A stretch of 16,852 nucleotides of DNA, taken from positions 1 through 16,852 of the forward strand of contig JBJDZN010000069.1 of assembly GCA_051868045.1 (NCBI GenBank), in the 5' to 3' direction. Position 1 is the first letter of the stretch. The number at the start of each line of letters is the position of its first letter. Shown in pieces: positions 1-6,980 of the stretch. Below the pieces are notes generated by a model, which was given only the letters and a program-made list of their open reading frames with translations, ran no database searches and had not been told where the DNA came from. The position numbers and the translations under genes were made by a program. The DNA is from CAKSQF01 sp051868045 (GTDB lineage Bacteria; Bacillota; Clostridia; Oscillospirales; CAG-272).

Positions 1-273
1 TTTACCACACCGATCAAGACCGAATGGACCTTCGAGTACGATCGCTACACCGAGCATCCCGAGGGCGGTGACCGTCTGACGATCCCCCTTATCCGGGACG
101 AAAATACCGCAAACGGAACCGTCACGGTATCTTTCTGGTTTTATCCCTCGGAAGATTCCGATGCCGAAATCCCCAAGGAGGGCGTCCGAATCGGATGGAT
201 CGGACTGTCCTACACCTGCGACGAGCAGGGAACTGCCTTTACACCCTATTCAACCGGGGAAGAATCCCCGTAA
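1..273 (+). CDS. C-terminal end of an unrecognised protein (5' truncated)
   Basis: An open frame runs from the first base to a TAA at 271-273, giving 90 residues with no start in view, so the gene enters from outside the window. The segment is rich in aromatic residues and in alternating hydrophobic/polar stretches (for example TVTVSFWFYP and RIGWIGLSYT), which suggests a beta-sandwich or another extracellular beta-rich fold, but no family motif is recognised. Codon use resembles the serpin downstream. The 54-base gap to the serpin holds no evident promoter or terminator, so the two may share a transcript. No function is assigned. Confidence is in the frame, not the role. Confidence 0.7.
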   Translation, partial: FTTPIKTEWTFEYDRYTEHPEGGDRLTIPLIRDENTANGTVTVSFWFYPSEDSDAEIPKEGVRIGWIGLSYTCDEQGTAFTPYSTGEESP

Positions 274-327
274 ATATCCAAAACCCGTCCAACCGCCGAA
301 CGAACGGAATGAAAGGAAGGAATCCCT

Positions 328-1569
328 ATGAAATGCAAAATCCTGCTGAAATCCGCCCTGTCCCTGACCCTTGCCTCTGCGGTGCTGTTTTGTACCGTCG
401 CCTGCGGGCAAAAAATCCATGCCGACGAACTGTCGGACGGATATTACCGCCGTGCCGGTGACACCGGGGAAGTCACCGATGAATTCAAAACCGCCGTTGC
501 TGACTTTTCCTTTGATCTCTTCAGAACCCAACTGTCGGAAAAGGGCGAAAACAGCCTGATTTCGCCTCTGTCTGCCATTCTTTGCCTTGGCATGATTGCG
601 GGCGGTGCCGACGGTGAAACCCTTGCTCAGATGGAAGAGCTGTTCGGCATGAGCGCAGACGATCTGAACCGTTGTCTGTATGCCTATACCGCCTCCCTCT
701 ATTCTGCCAAGGACTGCAAGGTGACGCTTGCCAACTCTGCATGGATTCGGGAGGGCTTTGCGGTTAATTCCGACTTTCTCCAGACCAATGCCGATTGGTA
801 TGACGCCCAAATCTACCGTGCGCCCTTTGATGAAACCACCCGGAAGGACATCAACAACTGGGTGAAGGAGCAGACCGACGGCATGATCGACAAGATTCTG
901 GATGCGCCCATTGATCCGGCGACCGTTCTCTACCTGATCAACACCCTGTGCTTTGACGCAGAGTGGGCGGAAAAGTATGAGTCGGGCGATCGGAAGAATC
1001 ATTCCTTTACCTCTTATGATGGCTCTGAGTCTACCGTAAAGATGCTCTTTTCGGAAGAGTCCTACTACATTGACGACGAAAACGGTGCCAAGGGCTTTAT
1101 CAAGCCCTATGCGGGAAATCGGTACGGATTTCTGGCACTGCTTCCCGATGAGGGCGTGGACCTCTATGACTATCTGGACACCCTTAACGGCGAGAAGTGG
1201 ACAGAGCTTTGGGAAAACAAGGGCGGTGCCGTCAAGGCGGGAATTCCCGAATTCACCTTTGAGACGGCAATGAATCTCAACGATACCCTGAAATCCATGG
1301 GCGTGACCGACCTGTTTGATCCTGCCCTCTGCAATCTGTCCGGAATTTCCTCCGATGAGCTGTATGTCAGCGAATTCGCCCAGAAGACCTATATTCAGGT
1401 CGATCAGAACGGAACCAAGGCGGCTGCCGCCACATGGGGTGCCATGTCTGGTGCGTCGGCAGAACCGATGAGTCCCTTTGAAGTAATTCTGGACCGTCCC
1501 TTTGTCTTCGCCATTGTAGACCTGCATACCGGAACGCCGCTGTTTCTGGGAACCGTCACTGACTTGTGA
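328..1569 (+). CDS. Serpin-family serine protease inhibitor, predicted lipoprotein
   Basis: The 413-residue protein has serpin hallmarks in order: the helix-B motif NSLISPLSAILCLGM (75-89) with GADGETLAQM after it, an NTLCFDAEW strand motif (205-213), IPEFTFETAMNLNDTLKSMG (306-325), the hinge GTKAAAAT (362-369), and the C-terminal DRPFVFAIVD...PLFLGTV. The hinge keeps small residues at P12-P9, as inhibitory serpins need for loop insertion. The N-terminus is a basic, hydrophobic leader ending TVAC-G, so Cys26 is a likely lipidation site and the inhibitor would sit on the outer face of the membrane. The reactive-loop P1 residue is uncertain (Ala377 or Met381). Start ATG 328 follows GAAAGGAAGG. 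Known bacterial gut serpins (Bifidobacterium, Eubacterium) inhibit host elastase-like or faecal proteases. A similar target here is inference. Confidence 0.93.
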   Translation: MKCKILLKSALSLTLASAVLFCTVACGQKIHADELSDGYYRRAGDTGEVTDEFKTAVADFSFDLFRTQLSEKGENSLISPLSAILCLGMIAGGADGETLAQMEELFGMSADDLNRCLYAYTASLYSAKDCKVTLANSAWIREGFAVNSDFLQTNADWYDAQIYRAPFDETTRKDINNWVKEQTDGMIDKILDAPIDPATVLYLINTLCFDAEWAEKYESGDRKNHSFTSYDGSESTVKMLFSEESYYIDDENGAKGFIKPYAGNRYGFLALLPDEGVDLYDYLDTLNGEKWTELWENKGGAVKAGIPEFTFETAMNLNDTLKSMGVTDLFDPALCNLSGISSDELYVSEFAQKTYIQVDQNGTKAAAATWGAMSGASAEPMSPFEVILDRPFVFAIVDLHTGTPLFLGTVTDL

Positions 1570-1578
1570 AACCTGCCC

Positions 1579-1610
1579 ATTTGCCCGAATGAAATCTTGT
1601 GCAAATTTCC
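1579..1610 (+). terminator. Weak candidate terminator after the serpin
   Basis: ATTTGC (1579-1584) and GCAAAT (1601-1606) can pair across a 16-base loop and are followed by TTTCC and a short T run. The stem is short and AT-rich, so this is only a weak candidate for ending serpin transcription. Confidence 0.25.
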
Positions 1611-1628
1611 GATTTTTCGCCTTTCCCA

Positions 1629-1657
1629 TTGCTTTTTCGGGAGGATTGTGATAGAAT
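1629..1657 (+). promoter_or_regulatory. Sigma-A promoter for the glycoside hydrolase-like gene
   Basis: TTGCTT (1629-1634) is separated by 17 bp from TAGAAT (1652-1657), with an extended -10 TG at 1649-1650. Initiation near 1664 would leave a leader of about 35 nt before the ATG at 1699. This promoter makes the next gene independent of the serpin. Confidence 0.6.
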
Positions 1658-1698
1658 GACACTGCCAAAAAAATCCTGAAATAAGCGAGGTAACAGCT

Positions 1699-3855
1699 AT
1701 GAAAGAATACGATCGCCGGGAGGAACGCACCGGCGTGCAGGAATCGTCTGATTTCGATCCGATATTCGATGTCCAGTCCGACTTTGTCATGGTATACGGT
1801 TTCAAAAACCTGAAAGAGCGTGTCAAAAAGTGGAAGGCAAGAGGGTACGTCATCCACCTGATGACCGGCGTGTCCTGGGGCGAGTATCAGGACTATCTGT
1901 ACGGAAAATTTGACGGAATCGACCATCACGATGAGGGTCAGAGACGCCGTGACGGCAGGGAAAAGGCCCATGGCGTGGACATTCCCTACATGGTTCCGTC
2001 CAACTCCTTTGCCCACTATCTGGCGTCGGGGCTGAAGCTGGCGGTGGACTGCGGCGTGGAAGCCATCCATCTGGAAGAACCTGAATTCTGGGTGGAATCG
2101 GGCTACTCCGACGCCTTCAAGCGGGAGTGGAAAATCTACTACAAGGAGGACTGGCAGGACCCCCAGTCGTCGGCGGATGCTCAGTACCGTGCCTCCAAGT
2201 TAAAGCAGTACCTCTATACCCGCACACTGGACAGACTCTGCTCCGAGCTGAAGGAGTATGCCATGGTCAAATACGGCAGACTGCTCCGCTTCTATGTTCC
2301 CACCCATTCGCTGATCAACTATACTCAGTGGAAGATCGTCTCCCCCGAGTCGGCGCTGGTGGACCTGCCTACCGTGGACGGCTATATCGCCCAGATCTGG
2401 ACGGGAACCTCCCGTACCCGCAACATCTATCGGGGCGTCAAGCGGGAGCGCACCTTCGAGACGGCATTTCTGGAGTACGGCGTCATGCAGGAGCTGGTCA
2501 GAGGAACGGGACGGCGGATGTGGTATCTTGCCGACCCCATTGAGGACGATCCCCGACACAGTTGGAAGGATTATCGGGAAAACTATTACCGCACGGTCAC
2601 TGCCTCTCTGTTCCATCCCGAAATCTCCGATTTTGAGGTTTCCCCGTGGCCTGCCCGGGTCATGAAAGGAAAACACAGAGAAAAGGGCGGGGAACACGAT
2701 CTGCCCATTCCGATTCCCGGCAATCTTCCTACTTCCCCCGAAAAGGATCATTCCGAGCGGGTCCGCATTCCCGCAGAATACAAGACCAATCTGCTGTCGG
2801 TGATGCACACCCTGCGGGACATGGCAGATCAGCCTGACTTCGAATGGATTTCCCATAGCCCCGAGGTGGGCATTCTCATGGCGGACTCGGCAATGTTCCA
2901 GCGATTCTATCCCGAAGGCGATCCCGAAGCAAGGGAGGCAGAGGGCGACACCTTCAGCCCCTTCTACGGTCTGGCACTTCCCCTGCTGAAATCGGGCATC
3001 TGCGCACGCCCGATTCAGCTGGACAATATCCGCCGCTATCCCGGCTATGCGGATGCCTATGGAACGCTGGTTCTTTCCTATGAATATATGAAGCCCTCTG
3101 CTCCCGACATTCATCAGGCACTGGCAGGATGGGTCAGAGCCGGCGGAACGCTGGTCTATGTGGGAGACGGTTCGGACAGCTTCCACTCGGTCAGAGAGTG
3201 GTGGAATCAGGGAGGAAATACCTACCGGACCCCTGCGGAGCATCTGATGGAGGCATTGGGACTGCCGAGGGTTCCCGAAAACGGTCTTTACAGCGTGGGA
3301 GCAGGTCGGGTGCAGGTTATCCAGAACCATCCTTCCGAACTGGCAAGGATTCCGGAACTTTCAGATGCCTATCTTGACTGCGTTCGCAGACTTGTGACCG
3401 ATGACGAACCTTCTGCCGCATTGATTCTTCGCCGTGGAGCATACTATGTGACTGCCGTCATGGATGAAACGCCTGCCAGCCGTCCCGCCGAGCTGAAGGG
3501 ATGCTATATCAACCTATACGATGAGAACCTGTCGGTGATTGAGGACCCGATTCTGGAGGTGGGGTCTGTGGGACTGTGGTATGATACCGCCAGAATTGAC
3601 AAATCCGCACCCTCTGAACTGATTGCTTTGTCGGGAAGGGCAGAGAAGTTGGTCAAGGGTCAGCGTTCGCTGTCCTTTGTCAGCCGCTCTCCCTCCGAGA
3701 TGACGGTTGCCTGCCGGATCTGGACCAAGCGTCCTCCGAAATCGGTTCGTGCGGGCGGCAAAGAACTTTCCTTTGAATATGAGCCCGACAGCGAAACCAC
3801 CTGCTTCACCTACCCCTCGGAAGGTGAAAAAATCCCCGTAAAAGTGCTGTTCTGA
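1699..3855 (+). CDS. Probable glycoside hydrolase, GH42-like architecture
   Basis: A 718-residue protein without signal peptide or membrane segment, so probably cytoplasmic. The first 320 residues look like a (beta/alpha)8 barrel: hydrophobic strands such as YVIHLMTGVSW (50-60) and EAIHLEEPEFW (121-131, with Glu126, Glu127 and Glu129 as candidate catalytic acids), IAQIWTG (230-236), then RRMWYLADPIEDD (272-284). A middle region (about 385-500) resembles the glutamine-amidotransferase-like domain of GH42 beta-galactosidases: GTLVLSYEYMKPS (455-467), then HQALAGWVRAGGTLVYVGDG (472-491). The C-terminus is beta-rich. The exact family and substrate are not recognised; it may be an unclassified family. 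Start ATG 1699 has GCGAGG at 1685-1690, 8 bases upstream. It is flanked by its own promoter and a strong terminator, so it is probably monocistronic. Confidence 0.65.
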   Translation: MKEYDRREERTGVQESSDFDPIFDVQSDFVMVYGFKNLKERVKKWKARGYVIHLMTGVSWGEYQDYLYGKFDGIDHHDEGQRRRDGREKAHGVDIPYMVPSNSFAHYLASGLKLAVDCGVEAIHLEEPEFWVESGYSDAFKREWKIYYKEDWQDPQSSADAQYRASKLKQYLYTRTLDRLCSELKEYAMVKYGRLLRFYVPTHSLINYTQWKIVSPESALVDLPTVDGYIAQIWTGTSRTRNIYRGVKRERTFETAFLEYGVMQELVRGTGRRMWYLADPIEDDPRHSWKDYRENYYRTVTASLFHPEISDFEVSPWPARVMKGKHREKGGEHDLPIPIPGNLPTSPEKDHSERVRIPAEYKTNLLSVMHTLRDMADQPDFEWISHSPEVGILMADSAMFQRFYPEGDPEAREAEGDTFSPFYGLALPLLKSGICARPIQLDNIRRYPGYADAYGTLVLSYEYMKPSAPDIHQALAGWVRAGGTLVYVGDGSDSFHSVREWWNQGGNTYRTPAEHLMEALGLPRVPENGLYSVGAGRVQVIQNHPSELARIPELSDAYLDCVRRLVTDDEPSAALILRRGAYYVTAVMDETPASRPAELKGCYINLYDENLSVIEDPILEVGSVGLWYDTARIDKSAPSELIALSGRAEKLVKGQRSLSFVSRSPSEMTVACRIWTKRPPKSVRAGGKELSFEYEPDSETTCFTYPSEGEKIPVKVLF

Positions 3856-3870
3856 CAAAATCAGCTAGGC

Positions 3871-3915
3871 AAAAGCCTCCAAAAAGGCTCTGAAAGGAGC
3901 TTTTTGGGGGCTTTT
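3871..3915 (+). terminator. Long intrinsic terminator
   Basis: The arms 3871-3890 and 3897-3915 pair over about 19 bp, with one G-U pair and one bulged G, around the loop TGAAAG, and the right arm ends in TTTT. It lies 15 bases after the stop of the glycoside hydrolase-like gene. The A run at the left arm could make it work on both strands. Confidence 0.85.
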
Positions 3916-4018
3916 ATCACGCTTTTGTAACCAGAAGGAAATCGGACAGCCAATACAGGAAAAGGCAACTGAATTTCGTCGGATTCGGAACGAGAAACAA
4001 AAAAATCCCCGTACCCTC

Positions 4019-4047
4019 TTGACAAATCGGAACTTTTCATGTAAGAT
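4019..4047 (+). promoter_or_regulatory. Sigma-A promoter for the DUF3737-patB-rrf2 cluster
   Basis: TTGACA (4019-4024), a 17-bp spacer and TAAGAT (4042-4047); GATAAT at 4045-4050 is an overlapping alternative at 20 bp. It lies 70-100 bases ahead of the DUF3737 gene. Confidence 0.6.
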
Positions 4048-4118
4048 AATTCACAGTAAACAGATAGGAAATCCGTGACGGGTTGGTCATGTCAGAATGC
4101 AAAGGATGGAATCAAGCG

Positions 4119-4961
4119 ATGCAAGAAATCAGACAAAAAAGGTTGACCGGAGAACGTGCGCTTTTTCATGCCCGGGATCTGAAAATTCTGGATTGTGTAT
4201 TCGATGACGGGGAGTCCCCCCTTAAAGAAAGTAAGAATATCGAACTGTCCGACTGCCTGTTCCGTTGGAAATACCCTTTGTGGTATGCGGAAAACATCAC
4301 CGTAAAGGACTGCACCCTTTTCGATATGGCAAGGGCGGGTATTTGGTATACCCGAAATATCAGTCTGACAAATACCGTGGTGGAGGCACCCAAGAACCTG
4401 CGCCGCTGCCATACGCTCAGCCTTCGTGACGTGACGTTTCCCAATGCTGCCGAAACCCTGTGGAACTGTGAAGATGTCACTATGGAGCGGGTTACCGCCA
4501 AGGGCGATTATTTTGCCATGAACAGCAAAAACATGGTGATTGACGGACTGACGCTGGTGGGAAACTACTCCTTTGACGGCGTGGAAAATATGGAGATCCG
4601 GAACTCAAGACTGCTCTCCAAGGATGCCTTCTGGAACAGCAACCATGTAACGGTCAGAAACTGTTTCATTTCCGGGGAGTATCTGGGCTGGAATGCCAAA
4701 AATCTCACCCTGATCGACTGCACCGTTGAAAGTCTCCAGGGACTTTGCTATATCGACAATCTGGTGATGAAAAACTGCAAACTGATCCATACCACCCTTG
4801 CCTTTGAGTATTCCACCGTGGATGCCGAGATCGACAACCGCATTGACAGTGTTCTGAATCCTTCGGCGGGCAGGATCACGGCAGAGGCAATCGACGAGCT
4901 GATTCTGGAGCCCGATCGGATTGATCCTTCAAAGACGGTTATTGTCTGCAAGGGGAACTGA
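4119..4961 (+). CDS. DUF3737 family right-handed beta-helix protein
   Basis: The N-terminal block RLTGERALFHARDLKILDC followed by FDDGESPLKESKNIEL matches the start of the DUF3737 family (sometimes misnamed hydrogenase). The rest is a series of about 20-residue rungs of the form N-I-x-V/L-x-D/N-C (for example ENITVKDCTLF, KNLTLIDCTVE), the pattern of a parallel beta-helix related to pectate-lyase folds. No catalytic role is established for the family. ATG 4119 is preferred because MQEIRQKRLTGERALF fits the family N-terminus and AAAGGATGGA lies just upstream. ATG 4089 and TTG 4083 are in frame and would add 10 or 12 residues. The gene ends 31 bases before the C-S lyase gene, so the two are very probably co-transcribed. 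The many surface asparagines and aromatics in the rungs could bind a glycan, which is inference. Confidence 0.85.
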   Translation: MQEIRQKRLTGERALFHARDLKILDCVFDDGESPLKESKNIELSDCLFRWKYPLWYAENITVKDCTLFDMARAGIWYTRNISLTNTVVEAPKNLRRCHTLSLRDVTFPNAAETLWNCEDVTMERVTAKGDYFAMNSKNMVIDGLTLVGNYSFDGVENMEIRNSRLLSKDAFWNSNHVTVRNCFISGEYLGWNAKNLTLIDCTVESLQGLCYIDNLVMKNCKLIHTTLAFEYSTVDAEIDNRIDSVLNPSAGRITAEAIDELILEPDRIDPSKTVIVCKGN

Positions 4962-4992
4962 GCGTTTTATATACGGAAAGGACGGGCAGGAA

Positions 4993-6168
4993 ATGATGAA
5001 GTACGATTTTGATGAGGTTGTGGACAGACGGGGAACCTTCTCGGAAAAGTGGGAGATTACCGACGGGGAACTGCCCATGTGGGTTGCTGATATGGATTTC
5101 AGGACGGCGCCTGAGGTTGTGGAAGCCATTACCCGGCGTGCCGGACACGGGGTGTTCGGATATGAGACCCTGCCTGAGGAATGGTACGATGCCTATATCA
5201 ACTGGTGGGATCGCCGCCACGGGATCCGCTTTGAAAAGGACAGCCTGATTTTCTGTACCGGAGTGATTGCCGCCATTTCCGCCATTGTCCGTAAGCTGAC
5301 AACGCCCGGAGAAAAGGTTCTTTTGCAAACACCGGTTTATAATACCTTCTATAATTCTATTCTGAACAACGGCAGGGTGCCGTTGGAGTCTCCCCTGATC
5401 TATGAAAATCACGGCTATACGATTGATTTTTCCGATCTGGAGGCAAAACTTGCCGATCCCCAGACTTCTCTGATGATTCTCTGCAATCCCCACAATCCCG
5501 TGGGTAAAATCTGGGACAGGGAAACCCTTTCGAAAATCGGCGGGCTGTGTGAAAAATATCACGTCACCGTGGTGTCCGACGAGATTCACTGCGATCTGAC
5601 CGATCCGGGACGGGAGTACGTTCCCTTTGCCTCGGTAAATGAGACCTGCAAGCGGATTTCCGTTACCTGTATTGCCCCCACCAAGACCTTCAATCTGGCG
5701 GGACTGCATACGGCGGCAATTATGGTTCCCGACCCGAATCTGCGTCATAAGGTTTGGAGGGGGGTCAATACCGATGAGGTGGGTGAACCCAATAATTTTG
5801 CCACAGTTGCGGTTATTGCGGCATATCAATATGGTGAGCAATGGCTGGATGAGCTTCGGGAATATCTGTACGGAAATAAACAGCTTGTCCGCACTTATGT
5901 GGCTCAAAACATCCCCGGCATGACGGTGGTTCCCTCGGAGGCAACCTACCTGCTTTGGCTGGACTGTACCGGAATAACCGACGATTCGGCGGAGTTGGCG
6001 GCATTTCTCCGCAGTCGGACCGGACTGTGGCTGGCGGAAGGGAAAAAATACAGCGGAAACGGTAAGCATTTTCTGAGACTCAATATTGCCTGCCCGAGAT
6101 CGCTTGCGGAAGACGGTCTGGAGCGTCTGAAAAGGGGAGTTGCCGCTTATCTTGCGGAAAAACGATAA
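4993..6168 (+). CDS. PatB/MalY-type pyridoxal-phosphate C-S lyase (cystathionine beta-lyase-like aminotransferase)
   Basis: This 391-residue fold-type I PLP enzyme begins MMKYDFDEVVDRRGTFSEKW and continues LPMWVADMDFRTAPEV, the N-terminal signature of the MalY/PatB subgroup. Other landmarks are CNPHNPVGKIW (164-174), VVSDEIHCDL (193-202, Asp196 binding the PLP pyridine) and CIAPTKTFNLAGLHTA (226-241), where Lys231 is the predicted Schiff-base lysine. Known members cleave cystathionine, cysteine or related thioethers to pyruvate, ammonia and a thiol; some (MalY) also have regulatory roles. ATG 4993 is chosen for GAAAGGA at 4976-4982; the frame is open further upstream, but that part overlaps the DUF3737 gene and does not look like the family. 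An Rrf2 regulator follows by 60 bases, which suggests sulfur-linked control. Confidence 0.92.
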   Translation: MMKYDFDEVVDRRGTFSEKWEITDGELPMWVADMDFRTAPEVVEAITRRAGHGVFGYETLPEEWYDAYINWWDRRHGIRFEKDSLIFCTGVIAAISAIVRKLTTPGEKVLLQTPVYNTFYNSILNNGRVPLESPLIYENHGYTIDFSDLEAKLADPQTSLMILCNPHNPVGKIWDRETLSKIGGLCEKYHVTVVSDEIHCDLTDPGREYVPFASVNETCKRISVTCIAPTKTFNLAGLHTAAIMVPDPNLRHKVWRGVNTDEVGEPNNFATVAVIAAYQYGEQWLDELREYLYGNKQLVRTYVAQNIPGMTVVPSEATYLLWLDCTGITDDSAELAAFLRSRTGLWLAEGKKYSGNGKHFLRLNIACPRSLAEDGLERLKRGVAAYLAEKR

Positions 6169-6171
6169 GCC

Positions 6172-6195
6172 TCTGACGGTTTTGACCCTGTCAGA
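6172..6195. promoter_or_regulatory. Inverted repeat ahead of the Rrf2 gene (candidate operator)
   Basis: TCTGACGG (6172-6179) and CTGTCAGA (6188-6195) form an 8-bp dyad (one G-T pair) around 8 bases. It starts 3 bases after the lyase stop and 33 bases before the Rrf2 ATG. No T run follows, so an operator or mRNA hairpin is more likely than a terminator. Confidence 0.35.
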
Positions 6196-6228
6196 ATTAG
6201 AGCAAAGTACAGAGAGGAAGAAGACGGA

Positions 6229-6675
6229 ATGAGAATTTCGACCAAGGGAAGATATGCCCTGCGGATGCTGTTGGATCTGGCGGAGCATTCGGAGGAAGGG
6301 TACGTTGCTCTCAAGGATGTGGCAGAGCGGCAGGAGCTGTCCAAAAAGTATCTGGAACAGATCGTTCCGATTCTGAACCATACCAACATTCTGCAAACCA
6401 ATCGGGGCTTTCAGGGCGGGTACCGTCTGACAAGACCGGCATCCGATTATACGGTTGGCGAAATTCTGAGAATTACCGAGGGAAGTCTTTCCCCTGTTCC
6501 CTGCATGGAGTCCTGTCCGAATCCCTGCAAGCGGTCGTCATTGTGTCCCACTCTTCCGATATGGGAGGGTCTGGGAAAGGTTATCAATGACTATCTGGAT
6601 TCCATCACGCTGCAGGACATTCTGGATACCCGTAAAACTGAGACAAACGAATCGGTTGACAAAGCCGACAAATGA
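6229..6675 (+). CDS. Rrf2 family transcriptional regulator with four cysteines
   Basis: The 148-residue protein opens with MRISTKGRYALRMLLDLAEH, the Rrf2 signature. A winged helix follows, with the recognition region LSKKYLEQIVPIL (38-50) and wing RGFQGGYRLTRP (59-70). The dimer helix carries Cys92, Cys96, Cys100 and Cys106 (spacing 3, 3 and 5 residues), then LPIWEGLGKVINDYLDSITLQDIL. Rrf2 proteins with such cysteines (IscR, NsrR types) bind an Fe-S cluster, whereas CymR senses cysteine synthase instead. The cysteine cluster here favours Fe-S or redox sensing. Start ATG 6229 follows GAGAGGAAG. The position directly after a C-S lyase suggests it regulates that cluster and possibly itself. The C-terminal tail (about 135-148) is polar and lysine-rich. 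Confidence 0.93.
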   Translation: MRISTKGRYALRMLLDLAEHSEEGYVALKDVAERQELSKKYLEQIVPILNHTNILQTNRGFQGGYRLTRPASDYTVGEILRITEGSLSPVPCMESCPNPCKRSSLCPTLPIWEGLGKVINDYLDSITLQDILDTRKTETNESVDKADK

Positions 6676-6739
6676 CCAAAAGGGAAGAGCATCTGTGATC
6701 GACTTCCGATCGGGTGGATTTGACATAAGGGACTTTCCG

Positions 6740-6758
6740 AAAAAGGCTCCCCCTTTTT
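6740..6758 (+). terminator. Small hairpin with T run after rrf2
   Basis: AAAAAGG (6740-6746) pairs with CCTTTTT (6752-6758) around CTCCC, and GTTTG follows. The T residues are part of the stem, so it resembles a weak intrinsic terminator, about 65 bases after the rrf2 stop. Confidence 0.4.
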
Positions 6759-6775
6759 GTTTGTGGAATCAAATG

Positions 6776-6825
6776 AAATTGCCTGCACGCAGGATCGGAA
6801 TTCCGACCCTGCGTGCAGGCAATTT
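6776..6825. repeat. 50-base near-perfect palindrome, possible bidirectional terminator
   Basis: The two 25-base halves meet at 6800/6801, with GAATTC at the centre. 24 of 25 pairs are Watson-Crick; the only mismatch is A6794 against C6807. The core arms read GCCTGCACGCAGG and CCTGCGTGCAGGC. AATTTT follows the right arm and AAATT precedes the left, so termination is possible on either strand, but the stem is far longer than a typical terminator. Confidence 0.8.
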
Positions 6826-6920
6826 TCGGTTTTGCAAAGTGCGTCGGAAAATTCCGTTTTATCGCCTTTTCGTTTAGCGGGGATTTTTGAAAAAATTTCA
6901 ATCTTTTTTTGAATAAATTG

Positions 6921-6949
6921 TTGACAAATGGCAAAATCTGTGTTAAAAT
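6921..6949 (+). promoter_or_regulatory. Strong sigma-A promoter of the purine salvage operon
   Basis: TTGACA (6921-6926), 17 bp, TAAAAT (6944-6949) with an extended -10 TG at 6941-6942. Initiation near 6956 gives a leader of only about 25 nt, which leaves no room for a purine riboswitch. Confidence 0.88.
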
Positions 6950-6980
6950 GGGACCATCTTATTTTAAAAGGAGAAAACCC

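Larger units (their letters stand above)
6676..6980. other. Gene-free stretch between rrf2 and the permease
   Basis: No convincing coding frame is seen in these 305 bases. The contents are a short dyad GATCG-ACTTC-CGATC (6697-6711), a small A/T-flanked hairpin (6740-6758), a 50-base palindrome (6776-6825), an AT-rich segment from about 6890, and the permease promoter (6921-6949). Confidence 0.6.

Noticed and set aside
195..461. Plus-strand frame of 88 residues across the first gene end and the serpin start
   Set aside because: It overlaps two better-supported frames, lacks a ribosome site and is rich in Arg, Pro and Cys.
250..2070. Long minus-strand frame of 606 residues
   Set aside because: It is antisense to the serpin and the start of the hydrolase gene, spans the promoter region between them, and has no family motif. 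It is a shadow of codon bias.
2200..3330. Minus-strand frame of 376 residues
   Set aside because: Antisense to the glycoside hydrolase-like gene, whose own frame shows domain structure.
262..4013. Short string ATCCCCGTA at three places (near 264, 3832 and 4005)
   Set aside because: Nine bases in a biased composition, two of them within coding sequence. No shared context suggests a functional repeat.
4939..6396. Minus-strand frame of 485 residues
   Set aside because: Antisense to the PatB/MalY and Rrf2 genes, both of which have clear family signatures.
6950..6980. Purine riboswitch ahead of the permease
   Set aside because: The leader after the consensus promoter is only about 25 nt, too short for the aptamer.
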